Source: Streptomyces phaeolivaceus
Lineage (GTDB): Bacteria > Actinomycetota > Actinomycetes > Streptomycetales > Streptomycetaceae
Assembly (NCBI RefSeq): GCF_009184865.1
Contig: NZ_CP045096.1
Coordinates: forward strand, 3,968,001 to 4,032,000
Direction of reading: 5' to 3'
DNA length: 64,000 nucleotides
Shown: piece after piece, positions 1 to 8,411 of the stretch
Layout of the letters: every line of letters begins with the position of its first letter
Numbering within the stretch: the stretch's first letter is position 1
The notes under the pieces: model-generated
Seen by the model: only the letters and a program-made list of their open reading frames with translations
What the model was told of the DNA's origin: nothing
The model's database searches: none
Made by a program: the position numbers and the translations under genes

Positions 1-1715
1 AGCGCGCCGGTGACGGCGGGCAGGAAGGCGTACACGACGGCCGCCCAGGCGCGCAGCAGCCGGGACTCGACCAGGGGCCGTGAGGCGAAGTACGCGGTGA
101 AGCCGGCCAGGGGCACGGAGGCCACGAGGAGCACGGTGACCGCGAGCCCGGCGGAGCCGAACAGCACGGAGGCGAGCATGGCCACGATCGCCAGATACGG
201 CGGCGCGGCCTCGGCGCCGCCCGCGCCGACCGGGTGCCAGCCGTCCAGGTAGCGCGACCACAGCTCGGCGGAGTCGGCGGGCGCGGGCAGCAGCGTGCCG
301 CCCGCGAGGGCGCCGCCGCCGAATAGCGCGCGGCAGGCGACGAGGGAGGCGAGCAGCAGGAGGGTGAAGAGCAGGGGCCCGGGGGCGCGCGCGATGCGCT
401 TGAGCCGGGCGAACTGCTCGACCTGGAGGAAGTCGGCGTCGTCGCCGGGCCCCGACTCGACCGCGCCGCCGTGCCGTCCGGCCGGGGAGGTGTCGGTGTC
501 GGAGCGGCCGAACAGATCGCCCGCGGCCTGTTCGACGGTGGCCCGGACGGTCGCGCCGGGCGGCGGGAACAGCGGGCGCAGCTCGGCCTTGTCCAGCTGG
601 GACCGGCCTCGTCGGCGCCGCCCGGCGATGATCCGCTCGGGCCGCAGCAGCACGCCCAGCAGCCCCCGGATCTCGTCGACGGCCTGTCCGGGGACCTTGC
701 CGACGAGATACGCGACGGTCCTGAGCAGGGTGCCGAGGACGATCCGCAGCAGCACCCAGGGGAGCTGTGCCGTACGGGAGTTGACAAGGAGGGTGTAGAT
801 CGCGCCCGCCTTGTCGACCATGTGCGGGGAGGCGGCGCCGCGGCCCACGCAGTCGACGGTGCGGCGCTCGCGCGAGGACGCCTCGGCGTGGCGTACGACG
901 GCCTCGGGGGCGACGAGGACGCGGTGCCCGGCGGTGGTGGCGCGCCAGCACAGGTCGACGTCGTCCCGCATGAGGGGCAGACGGCGGTCGAAGCCGCCCA
1001 GTTCGTCGAAGACGTCGCGGCGGATCAGCATGCCGGCGGTGGACACGGCGAGGCTGGGCTTGACGTGGTCGTGCTGGCCCTGGTCCTGCTCACGGCGGTC
1101 CAGGCCGGTCCAGCGGCGGCCGGAGTTGGCGATGGTGACGCCGACCTCCAGGAGCTGACGGCGGTCGTACCAGCCGCGCAGCTTGGGGCCGACGACGGCG
1201 ACGTCGTCCCGGCCCAGCTCGCGTTCGTTCTCCACGACCCGCAGCAGCTGGGCGAGGGCGTCGGGCTCGGGGGCGCAGTCGTCGTGCAGCAGCCACAGCC
1301 ACTGGACCGGTTCCCCGTGGGGCAGCTCCGGCATGTCGTACGCGTCGTCGCGCCAGCTCCGCGTGACCGGGTCCCAGCCGCTGGGGCGCCGGAGGTAGGC
1401 CAGGTCGTCCTGGGTGAGGACGCCCGCGGTGCGGTTGGCCTCCTCGACGGCCTGGCCGAAACCGGTGCGCCGGGCGAGGTGCAGGACGCGGTCGGCGCCG
1501 AGGGCGTCGGACAGGAGCCGGGCGGAGTCGTCCGCGCTGCCGGTGTCGGCCGCCATGGCGCTCTGCACGGGGCGCTCCTGGCCGAGCAGCCCGGCGAGCG
1601 CGTCGGGCAGCCAGCGGGCGCCGTCGTGCGCGACGAGGACCGCGGTCACCACATGACGTGGGAACTCGGGCGTGGCAGCGTCTTGGTGGGCTGCGGTGTG
1701 GCTGTGCACGGACAT
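1..1715 (-). CDS. Family 2 glycosyltransferase with C-terminal membrane region (3' end cut by window edge)
   Basis: The ATG at 1715 opens a frame that runs off the left edge with no stop, so at least 571 residues are present. Residues about 20-250 read as a GT-A family 2 glycosyltransferase: an N-terminal VTAVLVAHDG strand, an acidic LLHDDCAPEPDAL stretch that fits the DXD metal/nucleotide site, and a later acidic MRDDVDLCWR motif. Hydrophobic segments begin near residue 440 and continue to the edge, so the full protein is probably a large polytopic membrane enzyme adding sugars to a wall or lipid-linked glycan. It lies beside whiB on the same strand. I see no strong ribosome binding site, so the start is only moderately sure. 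The sugar and acceptor cannot be told from sequence. Confidence 0.8.
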   Translation of the reverse strand, partial: MSVHSHTAAHQDAATPEFPRHVVTAVLVAHDGARWLPDALAGLLGQERPVQSAMAADTGSADDSARLLSDALGADRVLHLARRTGFGQAVEEANRTAGVLTQDDLAYLRRPSGWDPVTRSWRDDAYDMPELPHGEPVQWLWLLHDDCAPEPDALAQLLRVVENERELGRDDVAVVGPKLRGWYDRRQLLEVGVTIANSGRRWTGLDRREQDQGQHDHVKPSLAVSTAGMLIRRDVFDELGGFDRRLPLMRDDVDLCWRATTAGHRVLVAPEAVVRHAEASSRERRTVDCVGRGAASPHMVDKAGAIYTLLVNSRTAQLPWVLLRIVLGTLLRTVAYLVGKVPGQAVDEIRGLLGVLLRPERIIAGRRRRGRSQLDKAELRPLFPPPGATVRATVEQAAGDLFGRSDTDTSPAGRHGGAVESGPGDDADFLQVEQFARLKRIARAPGPLLFTLLLLASLVACRALFGGGALAGGTLLPAPADSAELWSRYLDGWHPVGAGGAEAAPPYLAIVAMLASVLFGSAGLAVTVLLVASVPLAGFTAYFASRPLVESRLLRAWAAVVYAFLPAVTGA

Positions 1716-1962
1716 CGAGGTACGGGCCCCGGTTCGATGGACTGCGGTGGACGTCTGTGTCCGGCGAGGACAGCGGGACGTCTCGGACGAGGGCCCACAC
1801 TAACGGCTGAGCAGGAGAGCGGCCCGCCGCCTGTGGATAACCCACGGGCGACGGGCCGTACATGTTCGGTTGTTCCTGTTCGACTGCGCCGAGCGGTCTT
1901 TCCGGGCCGCTGCTCCTGGCCGCCGCTCCGAGGTGCTGTTCCGGGCCGCTGTTCCGGGCGGG

Positions 1963-2226
1963 TCAGACCGCGGCCTTCTTGAGGCGACGGCGCTCGCGCT
2001 CCGACAGACCGCCCCAGATACCGAACCGCTCGTCGTTGGCGAGGGCGTACTCGAGGCACTCGGAGCGGACCTCGCAGGCGAGGCAGACCTTCTTGGCCTC
2101 GCGGGTCGAGCCGCCCTTCTCGGGGAAGAAGGACTCGGGATCGGTCTGGGCGCACAGCGCGCGCTCCTGCCAGCCGAGTTCCTCGTCCGCGTCGTCGACC
2201 AGCAGTTGCTGCACGAGCTCGGTCAT
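1963..2226 (-). CDS. whiB: WhiB, sporulation regulator with [4Fe-4S] cluster
   Basis: This 87-residue Wbl-family protein has four cysteines, including the CLAC pair plus one on each side, that bind a [4Fe-4S] cluster. It also has the GIWGG turn and a basic RRRLKKA C-terminus that contacts DNA. In Streptomyces, WhiB works with WhiA at promoters needed for sporulation septation (established for the family). Length and motifs match the S. coelicolor WhiB rather than the other Wbl paralogues. The position beside cofD/fbiB equals that of whiB2 in M. tuberculosis. A good promoter lies about 75 bases upstream (2300-2329). Confidence 0.95.
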   Translation of the reverse strand: MTELVQQLLVDDADEELGWQERALCAQTDPESFFPEKGGSTREAKKVCLACEVRSECLEYALANDERFGIWGGLSERERRRLKKAAV

Positions 2227-2299
2227 GTGCGCCCCTCGTCCGTCTTTCGCGTCCCCGTCGTGCGGCCGTTACCGATTTCGGCTGAACGACACGAGTGAA

Positions 2300-2329
2300 A
2301 TTACAAGTGTGCTGCTACGGGCGAGTCAA
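2300..2329 (-). promoter_or_regulatory. Probable whiB promoter
   Basis: Reading the minus strand, TTGACT (2329-2324) is followed after 18 bases by TGTAAT (2305-2300), close to the HrdB-type consensus. It sits about 75 bases upstream of the whiB start. S. coelicolor whiB is known to use more than one promoter, so a second one may lie in the AT-richer DNA further upstream. Confidence 0.5.
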
Positions 2330-2853
2330 GCCGAGATCTGCTATTGAGCCCCTTATTCACTCTGCGGAACCAAGGCTATGCGGAAAGTGTTCAAATCGGC
2401 ATAAACCCTGACAGCAGCGCGGCGGCAGAGGGGAGTTCTCACCGGATCACCCTTCCTTACGGGGAAAGACGCCCAGGAGTTCGATCTCGTTCCGGCGCGA
2501 TCCGACTCACTCGTTCCGGGTTGTGCGCCATGTGTCCCCGACACCCCACGCACAAACCCTTCGTCGCGCGGATGCACCGGAAGAGGTGAACGGGCATCCA
2601 TATACCGGACGCGAAGTTGACAGCAGAGGTGTGAACCGCTGTCCTTGTGGGCATGCTCGCGTACTTGGCACTCACCTCGACCCGCACCGCCGGGTCCCCC
2701 GGTGCTGCTCGCCGTCGCTGTAGCTGTTGCTGTCCCAGCTGTTGAGCCTCACTCGCTCCGGCTGTCACTGAGCCCCTACGGGCTCGACCGTTGTTTCCTC
2801 ACGCGACACCCAGCCCTCCCCCACGCACTCATCGTCGAGGACCACCTCACTTC
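2330..2853. other. Long intergenic region between whiB and the cysteine dioxygenase gene
   Basis: This stretch of over 500 bases between divergent genes is clearly less GC-rich than its surroundings from about 2330 to 2620. Small frames exist on both strands but none has convincing composition, ribosome site or recognisable product. It most likely holds whiB upstream control sequences and the promoter of the dioxygenase gene. Confidence 0.4.
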
Positions 2854-3351
2854 ATGAACAGCGACAGCGACCTCCAGATCGCCGGCGACCTTCTCGAAGT
2901 ACCGCACCTCCTCCAGGCGCCGCGCCAACACCCGCTCACCGTGGCCGAGTTCGCCGGCCTGGCCCGTTCCCTGGCCGACGACCGCTCCCGCTGGGAGCAC
3001 CTCGTCGAGTACGACGCGACCACCCGCTGGTACCACCGCCTGGAGACCGGGCCCGGGTACGAGGTGTGGCTGCTGTCGTGGCTGCCGGGGCAGGGCACCG
3101 GGCTGCACGACCACGGGGGCTCCTCCGGCGTGCTGACGGTGCTCGACGGCACACTGACCGAGCGCACCGACCGGGGTACGCGCGTGCTCGGCGCGGGCGC
3201 GCAGCGCGTGTTCGCGCCGGGGTACGCGCACGAGGTCGTCAACGACACGCTGGAACCGGCCATCAGCCTGCACGTGTACTACCCGGGCCTGACGGACATG
3301 CCGATGCACGCGGAGGCCTGCGCGGCGGGGGCGGCGACCGTCACGGCCTGA
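2854..3351 (+). CDS. Cysteine dioxygenase (type I, cupin)
   Basis: The 165-residue product is a cupin. The first cupin motif (GTGLHDHGGSSG) supplies two metal-binding histidines and the second region (HEVVNDTLEPAISLHVYYPG) the third. The length and the HDHGGS signature fit bacterial cysteine dioxygenases, which use Fe(II) and O2 to turn L-cysteine into cysteine sulfinate. An upstream TTG at 2791 would add 21 low-complexity residues. I prefer ATG 2854 because it is preceded by a GAGG and gives the usual family N-terminus. It stands alone on the plus strand ahead of the F420 genes. Confidence 0.85.
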   Translation: MNSDSDLQIAGDLLEVPHLLQAPRQHPLTVAEFAGLARSLADDRSRWEHLVEYDATTRWYHRLETGPGYEVWLLSWLPGQGTGLHDHGGSSGVLTVLDGTLTERTDRGTRVLGAGAQRVFAPGYAHEVVNDTLEPAISLHVYYPGLTDMPMHAEACAAGAATVTA

Positions 3352-3410
3352 TCCGGCCGCGGGTCGCGGGTGGGCGGCCCGCTGTCGTACCCGCCTGCGA
3401 GACTTCTCCC

Positions 3411-4370
3411 ATGCGCATTGTGGTTCTGGCAGGCGGCATCGGTGGTGCCCGGTTCCTGCGCGGTCTGAAGCGGGCCGTGCCGGACGCGGACATCACGGTC
3501 ATCGGCAACACCGGGGACGACATCCACCTCTTCGGGCTGAAGGTCTGCCCGGACCTCGACACGGTGATGTACACCCTCGGCGGCGGCATCAACGAGGAGC
3601 AGGGCTGGGGCCGGGCCGACGAGACCTTCCATCTCAAGGAGGAGCTCGCGGCCTACGGGGTCGGGCCCGAGTGGTTCGGGCTCGGCGACCGGGACTTCGC
3701 CACGCACATCGTGCGGACGCAGATGATCGGTGCCGGGTATCCGCTGAGCGCGGTCACCGAGGCGCTGTGCGACCGCTGGAAGCCGGGTGTGCGGCTGATC
3801 CCGATGACCGACGACCGCGTCGAGACACATGTCGCCGTCGAGCAGAACGGCGAGCGTAGGGCGATCCACTTCCAGGAGTACTGGGTGCGGCTGCGGGCCT
3901 CCGTGCCGGCCGAGGCGATCGTGCCGGTCGGCGCCGAGCAGGCGAAGCCGGCGCCCGGGGTCCTGGAGGCCCTCGCCGAGGCGGACGTCATCCTCTTCCC
4001 GCCGTCCAACCCCGTGGTCTCCGTCGGCACCATCCTCGCCGTGCCCGGTGTCCGGGAGGCGATCGCCGAGGCCGGGGTGCCGGTCGTCGGCCTCTCCCCC
4101 ATCGTCGGCGACGCGCCCGTGCGCGGGATGGCCGACAAGGTGCTCGCCGCCGTCGGCGTCGAGTCCACGGCCGCGGCCGTCGCCGAGCACTACGGCTCCG
4201 GGCTGCTCGACGGCTGGCTGGTCGACACCGTGGACGCGGGCGTCGTCGAGCGCGTCGAGCGCGCCGGCATACGGTGCCGGGCCGTGCCGCTGATGATGAC
4301 CGACCTGGAGGCGACGGCGGAGATGGCCCGCGAGGCGCTGGCGCTGGCGGAGGAGGTACGGGGCGCGTGA
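3411..4370 (+). CDS. cofD: CofD/FbiA, 2-phospho-L-lactate (or PEP) transferase of coenzyme F420 synthesis
   Basis: The 319-residue protein begins with a glycine-rich nucleotide-type loop, [12 protein letters not shown] (residues 8-19), followed by GNTGDD (32-37) and CPDLDTV, hallmarks of the CofD/FbiA family. The enzyme joins the phospholactyl or phosphoenolpyruvyl group of a GDP- or GPP-activated donor to Fo, giving F420-0 or dehydro-F420-0. The frame stays open upstream, but ATG 3411 begins exactly at the family N-terminus (MRIVVLAGG). No clear ribosome site precedes it, so the message may be nearly leaderless. Its stop overlaps the start of fbiB (GTGA), so the two are translationally coupled. 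Confidence 0.95.
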   Translation: MRIVVLAGGIGGARFLRGLKRAVPDADITVIGNTGDDIHLFGLKVCPDLDTVMYTLGGGINEEQGWGRADETFHLKEELAAYGVGPEWFGLGDRDFATHIVRTQMIGAGYPLSAVTEALCDRWKPGVRLIPMTDDRVETHVAVEQNGERRAIHFQEYWVRLRASVPAEAIVPVGAEQAKPAPGVLEALAEADVILFPPSNPVVSVGTILAVPGVREAIAEAGVPVVGLSPIVGDAPVRGMADKVLAAVGVESTAAAVAEHYGSGLLDGWLVDTVDAGVVERVERAGIRCRAVPLMMTDLEATAEMAREALALAEEVRGA

Positions 4371-5695
4371 GCGAGGAGATCATGGACAGAGTGACGCCCG
4401 GTGGCGGGTACCGCGTCTGGGCCCTGGCCGGGATTCCCGAGGTGCGGCAGGGCGACGACCTCGCGAAGCTGATCGCCGCGGCCGAACCGGGGCTGATCGA
4501 CGGGGACGTACTGCTCGTCACCTCCAAGATCGTGTCCAAGGCGGAGGGCCGGATCGTCGAGGCGGTCGACCGGGAGGCCGCGATCGACGCCGAGACGGTC
4601 CGGGTGGTGGCCCGGCGCGGGGCGCTGCGGATCGTGGAGAACCGGCAGGGGCTGGTGATGGCCGCCGCCGGGGTCGACGCCTCCAACACACCTTCCGGGA
4701 CCGTGCTGTTGCTGCCCGAGGACCCCGACGCCTCCGCGCGCGCGATCCGGGACGGCCTCAGGGACACCCTCGGCATCGAGGTCGGGGTCGTCGTCACCGA
4801 CACGTTCGGGCGACCCTGGCGCAGCGGGCTGACGGACGTCGCCATCGGGGCGGCCGGGGTACGCGTCCTGGACGACCTGAGGGGCGGCACCGACGCGCAC
4901 GGCAACCCGCTCAGCGCGACCGTCGTCGCCACCGGTGACGAGCTGGCCGCCGCCGGTGACCTGGTGAAGGGCAAGGCCGCCGGGCTGCCCGTCGCCGTCG
5001 TCCGGGGGCTCGGACACGTGGTGGCCGAGGACCATGGCGAGGGGACGCAGGCGCTGGTCCGGGGCGCGGCGGACGACATGTTCCGGCTCGGCACCTCCGA
5101 GGCCGTACGGCTCGCGGTGACCCAGCGGCGTACGGTCCGGTCGTTCACGGACGAGCCGGTCGACCCGGGGTCGGTACGGAGGGCCGTTGCCGCCGCCGTG
5201 ACCGCGCCGGCGCCGCATCACACGACGCCTTGGCGGTTCGTGCTGCTGGAGTCCGAGGAGTCGCGGGTACGGCTGCTCGACGCCATGCGGGACGCGTGGA
5301 TCGCCGATCTGCGGCGGGACGGCAAGAGCGAGGAGTCGATCGCGAAGCGGGTGCGGCGCGGGGACGTGCTGCGCGACGCGCCGTATCTGGTGGTGCCGTG
5401 TCTGGTGATGGACGGATCGCACCACTACGGCGACGCGCGGCGGGACGGTGCGGAGCGGGAGATGTTCGTGGTCGCGGCGGGCGCGGGGGTGCAGAACTTC
5501 CTCGTCGCGCTGGCCGGGGAGCGGCTGGGGTCGGCGTGGGTGTCCTCGACGATGTTCTGCCGGGATGTCGTGCGGGAGGTGCTGGGGTTGCCGGAGGGGT
5601 GGGATCCGATGGGGGCGGTGGCTGTGGGGCATGGGGCGGTCGCGCCTGCGGCGCGGGGCCGGCGGGATGCGGGGGCGTTCATCGAGGTGCGGTGA
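4367..5695 (+). CDS. fbiB: FbiB/CofE-nitroreductase fusion, F420 gamma-glutamyl ligase and dehydro-F420 reductase
   Basis: The 442-residue two-domain protein has a CofE F420-0:gamma-glutamyl ligase at residues 10-240 ([14 protein letters not shown], then [10 protein letters not shown]) and an FMN nitroreductase-like domain from about residue 248 ([13 protein letters not shown]). In actinobacteria the N-terminal part adds the poly-glutamate tail and the C-terminal part reduces dehydro-F420-0 (established for mycobacterial FbiB). GTG 4367 overlaps the cofD stop by the GTGA arrangement, which fixes the start. The fusion is the normal actinobacterial form, not an oddity. Confidence 0.95.
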   Translation: MSEEIMDRVTPGGGYRVWALAGIPEVRQGDDLAKLIAAAEPGLIDGDVLLVTSKIVSKAEGRIVEAVDREAAIDAETVRVVARRGALRIVENRQGLVMAAAGVDASNTPSGTVLLLPEDPDASARAIRDGLRDTLGIEVGVVVTDTFGRPWRSGLTDVAIGAAGVRVLDDLRGGTDAHGNPLSATVVATGDELAAAGDLVKGKAAGLPVAVVRGLGHVVAEDHGEGTQALVRGAADDMFRLGTSEAVRLAVTQRRTVRSFTDEPVDPGSVRRAVAAAVTAPAPHHTTPWRFVLLESEESRVRLLDAMRDAWIADLRRDGKSEESIAKRVRRGDVLRDAPYLVVPCLVMDGSHHYGDARRDGAEREMFVVAAGAGVQNFLVALAGERLGSAWVSSTMFCRDVVREVLGLPEGWDPMGAVAVGHGAVAPAARGRRDAGAFIEVR

Positions 5696-5762
5696 CCCCA
5701 GGGGGCGGTGCGCCTGCTGTTCGGGGGTGGTTTCCGGTTGGTGGGCGTGCGGGTGAGTGGGC

Positions 5763-5790
5763 TGCTCGCGCAGTTCCCCGCGCCCCCTTG
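5763..5790 (+). repeat. Dispersed repeat, family A (copy 1)
   Basis: The core GCGCAGTTCCCCGCGCCCC recurs at 6895-7025 (two opposed arms), 10818-10850, 34215-34243 and 39751-39781 (reverse). Every copy lies within roughly 35-180 bases of a stop codon. This copy follows fbiB. Confidence 0.7.
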
Positions 5791-5846
5791 AAAGCGCCCC
5801 TAGTCTCATAGCGCGCCGTATCTCTGCCTAGGACCTAGGACCTGCC

Positions 5847-6848
5847 TTGGCCGGACGTTTTCCTCAGCGGCCCACTCGTACGACTGTGCGGGGTGGGGAT
5901 GTCGTCGTGCCCGGTGGGGTGCCTCGGCAGGGGGCGGTGGCCGGAAGGCGGCGGAGCTGGGTGCCCGAGGGGGCGCTCGATCTGGGGCTCGTCCTGGGGC
6001 CGTTGCGGCGGGGGCCCGGGGACCCGACCTTTCGGGCGGTGCCGGACGGGTCCGTGTGGCGGGCCAGCCGTACGCCGGTGGGGGCCGGGACGCTGCGGGT
6101 CGCGCTGCGGAGCGGGGTCGTCGAGGCGGAGGCGTGGGGGCCCGGGGGTGAGTGGCTGCTCGATCAGGTGCCCTCGATGCTCGGGGCGCTGGACGAGCCG
6201 GATGTCTTCGTGCCTCGGCATCGGGCCGTGGCGCTGGCCTGGCGACGGCGGCCGGGGCTGCGGCTGACGCGGACCGGGCTGGTGCTGGAGTCGTTGATCC
6301 CGTCGGTGCTGGAGCAGAAGGTCACGACGGACGAGGCGTATCGGGCGTGGCGGCTGCTCGTACGGAAGTACGGGGAGCCGGCGCCGGGGCCCGTGCCGCC
6401 GGGGATGTTCGTGATGCCCACGGCTCGGCAGTGGGCGTTGATCCCGTCCTGGGAGTGGCATCGGGCCGGGGTCGACGACAAGCGGGCGTCGACGGTTCTG
6501 CGGGCGGTTCGGGTGGCCGGGCGGCTGGAGGAGGCCGTGGGGATGGCGCCGGGAGACGCGCGGGCGCGGTTGGAGCTGGTGGCGGGGATCGGGCCGTGGA
6601 CGTCGGCGGAGACCGTGCAGCGCAGTCATGGGGCGGCGGACGAGGTGACCGTGGGGGATCTGCATCTGCCGGGGATCGTGGGGTTCGCGTTGGCGGGGGA
6701 TCGGGACGCGGACGACGCCGTGATGCTGGCGTTGTTGGAGCCGTATGCGGGGCAGCGGCATCGGGCGGCTCGGTTGGTGTTGTTGTCGGGGCGGGTGCCG
6801 GGGCGGCGGGCGCCGCGGATGCCTCGGGGGGACATCGGGCGGTTGTAG
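5847..6848 (+). CDS. DNA-3-methyladenine glycosylase-like, HhH-GPD family
   Basis: The 333-residue protein carries a helix-hairpin-helix at about residues 242-255 (ELVAGIGPWTSA) followed by VGDLHLP, whose Asp (near 271) corresponds to the catalytic aspartate of AlkA-type glycosylases. The HhH-GPD region starts near residue 150 (LIPSVLEQKVT, the family signature). It should excise alkylated bases, feeding base excision repair. The TTG start at 5847 is uncertain; GTG codons follow about 14 residues later. The 3' end faces the convergent nucleotidyltransferase gene across a large hairpin. Confidence 0.85.
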   Translation: MAGRFPQRPTRTTVRGGDVVVPGGVPRQGAVAGRRRSWVPEGALDLGLVLGPLRRGPGDPTFRAVPDGSVWRASRTPVGAGTLRVALRSGVVEAEAWGPGGEWLLDQVPSMLGALDEPDVFVPRHRAVALAWRRRPGLRLTRTGLVLESLIPSVLEQKVTTDEAYRAWRLLVRKYGEPAPGPVPPGMFVMPTARQWALIPSWEWHRAGVDDKRASTVLRAVRVAGRLEEAVGMAPGDARARLELVAGIGPWTSAETVQRSHGAADEVTVGDLHLPGIVGFALAGDRDADDAVMLALLEPYAGQRHRAARLVLLSGRVPGRRAPRMPRGDIGRL

Positions 6849-6894
6849 GGCGCGTTTGCGCTCCGCTTGGGGGCGGGTGGATACGTGCGGGTCC

Positions 6895-7025
6895 GGTGGG
6901 GGCTGGTCGCGCAGTTCCCCGCGCCCCTGAAGAGCCGGGGCTGCGCCCCGGGCTCTTCGGCCCGAAAAAGCAGGGCGCAGCCCGCTTTTTCAGGGGCGCG
7001 GGGAACTGCGCGACCAGCCCCCACC
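6895..7025. terminator. Perfect 36-bp inverted repeat between convergent genes (repeat family A)
   Basis: Arms at 6895-6930 and 6990-7025 are exact reverse complements over 36 bp, each containing the family A core. The 59 bases between them fold into two more hairpins: AGAGCC...GGCTCT, and AAAAAGC...GCTTTTT around GGGC/GCCC. The position between two converging genes makes a bidirectional terminator the simplest reading. Confidence 0.8.
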
Positions 7026-7051
7026 CACCCGCACCCGAACACGCACCCCGG

Positions 7052-8134
7052 CTATTGATCCGACGAGAAGCGGAGCGCCCCCGTGGGGATCTGCGCGTCG
7101 CACCAGACGCGGACGCCCGTGCGGAGTTCGTTGTCGGCGCCGATGACCGCGCCGTCGCCGATGACCGCGCCGGTGAGGACGGAACGTTCGCCGATGCGGG
7201 CACGGGCGCCGATGAGGGAGTCGGTGATGACCGCGCCGGGTTCGACGACCGCGCCTGCCAGGACCGTGCTGCCGAAGACGCGGGCGCCCTCGCCGACGAA
7301 CGCGCCCTCGCCCACCACCGTGCCGCCGGTCAGCTTGGCGTCGCCCGCGACCCGGGCGGTGGGCAGGACGAGGCGGTCGCCGCAGCGGCCGGGGACGGCG
7401 GGCGACGGGGCGCGGCCGAGGACCAGGTCGGCGGAGCCGCGCACGAAGGCCGCCGGGGTGCCCAGATCCAGCCAGTAGGTGGAGTCCACCATGCCCTGGA
7501 GGTGGGCGCCGGCCGCCAGCAGGTCCGGGAACGTCTCGCGTTCGACCGAGACCGGGCGGCCCGCCGGGATCGTGTCGATGACCGAGCGGCGGAAGACATA
7601 GGCCCCCGCGTTGATCTGGTCGGTGACGATCTCCTCGGGGGTCTGGGGCTTCTCCAGGAAGGCGAGGACCCGGCCCGTCGCGTCGGTGGGGACGAGGCCG
7701 TAGGCGCGGGGGTCGGTCACCTGGGTGAGGTGGAGGGAGACGTCCGCGCCGGTGGACTCGTGGGTGGCGACCAGCCGGCGGATGTCCAGGCCGGTGAGGA
7801 TGTCGCCGTTGAAGACGAGGACGGGGTCCTCGGGACCGGAGTGGAGGTGCGAGGCCGCGTTGCGGATCGCGCCGCCGGTGCCCAGGGGCTCCTCCTCGGT
7901 GACGTACTCGAGGTGGAGGCCGAGGGCGGAACCGTCGCCGAAGTGGGGTTCGAAGACCTCGGCCAGATAGGAGGTGGCGAGAACTATGTGGTCGACTCCC
8001 GCCGCCTTCGCTCTCGCCAACTGGTGCGTGAGGAAGGGGACTCCGGCCGCCGGGACCATGGGCTTCGGAGTGTGCACCGTGAGCGGGCGCAGCCGGGTGC
8101 CTCTGCCGCCGACCAGGAGGATCGCTTCTGTCAC
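7052..8134 (-). CDS. Sugar-1-phosphate nucleotidyltransferase (mannose-1-phosphate guanylyltransferase-like)
   Basis: The 360-residue protein opens with the pyrophosphorylase signature GGRGTRLRPLT (residues 9-19) and TPKPMVPAAG. From about residue 245 it turns into a left-handed beta-helix of hexapeptide repeats (GEGAFVGEGARVFG, IGARARIGERS). It activates a sugar 1-phosphate with an NTP. The syntenic M. tuberculosis Rv3264c is a mannose-1-phosphate guanylyltransferase of the same length, so GDP-mannose is the likely product. I use GTG 8134 because translation upstream to 8323 is compositionally poor and the domain starts at once. GDP-mannose would feed the wall and glycoprotein glycosyltransferases nearby. 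Confidence 0.9.
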   Translation of the reverse strand: MTEAILLVGGRGTRLRPLTVHTPKPMVPAAGVPFLTHQLARAKAAGVDHIVLATSYLAEVFEPHFGDGSALGLHLEYVTEEEPLGTGGAIRNAASHLHSGPEDPVLVFNGDILTGLDIRRLVATHESTGADVSLHLTQVTDPRAYGLVPTDATGRVLAFLEKPQTPEEIVTDQINAGAYVFRRSVIDTIPAGRPVSVERETFPDLLAAGAHLQGMVDSTYWLDLGTPAAFVRGSADLVLGRAPSPAVPGRCGDRLVLPTARVAGDAKLTGGTVVGEGAFVGEGARVFGSTVLAGAVVEPGAVITDSLIGARARIGERSVLTGAVIGDGAVIGADNELRTGVRVWCDAQIPTGALRFSSDQ

Positions 8135-8411
8135 CTGTCGTCTCTGCTTCCTGCCGGGACCGGCCGAACTGTCATTCGACCGGCCAGTGTATGCAGACCG
8201 TTCCATGGCGCCTTCATGGCCGTGCGGATGGCCGTCGGCGTGCGGCGAGGCACGTCGACGGTGATGTCCGTCGAGGGCACGGCGGGCGTGCCCTCGGCCT
8301 GTGCTGCGGGTCGTGTCTGGCATGACTTCCGGCGGGTCGCTGGTGTTCGACCGGGACTCGCGCCCCGGTTCCCCCCATCACCCTGCCGCCTCGCTGTCTT
8401 CCTTGTCTGCC

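Noticed and set aside
471..1982. 503-codon open frame on the plus strand over the glycosyltransferase
   Set aside because: Shadow frame typical of 72 percent GC DNA: composition is Gly/Ala/Val/Asp noise and the minus strand encodes a clear glycosyltransferase.
2457..2768. 103-codon minus-strand frame upstream of the dioxygenase
   Set aside because: Composition is atypical, no ribosome site, and it lies in the likely promoter region; not supportable as a gene.
2700..2853. Riboswitch or leader RNA for cysteine dioxygenase
   Set aside because: No conserved aptamer pattern or terminator/antiterminator pair could be recognised.
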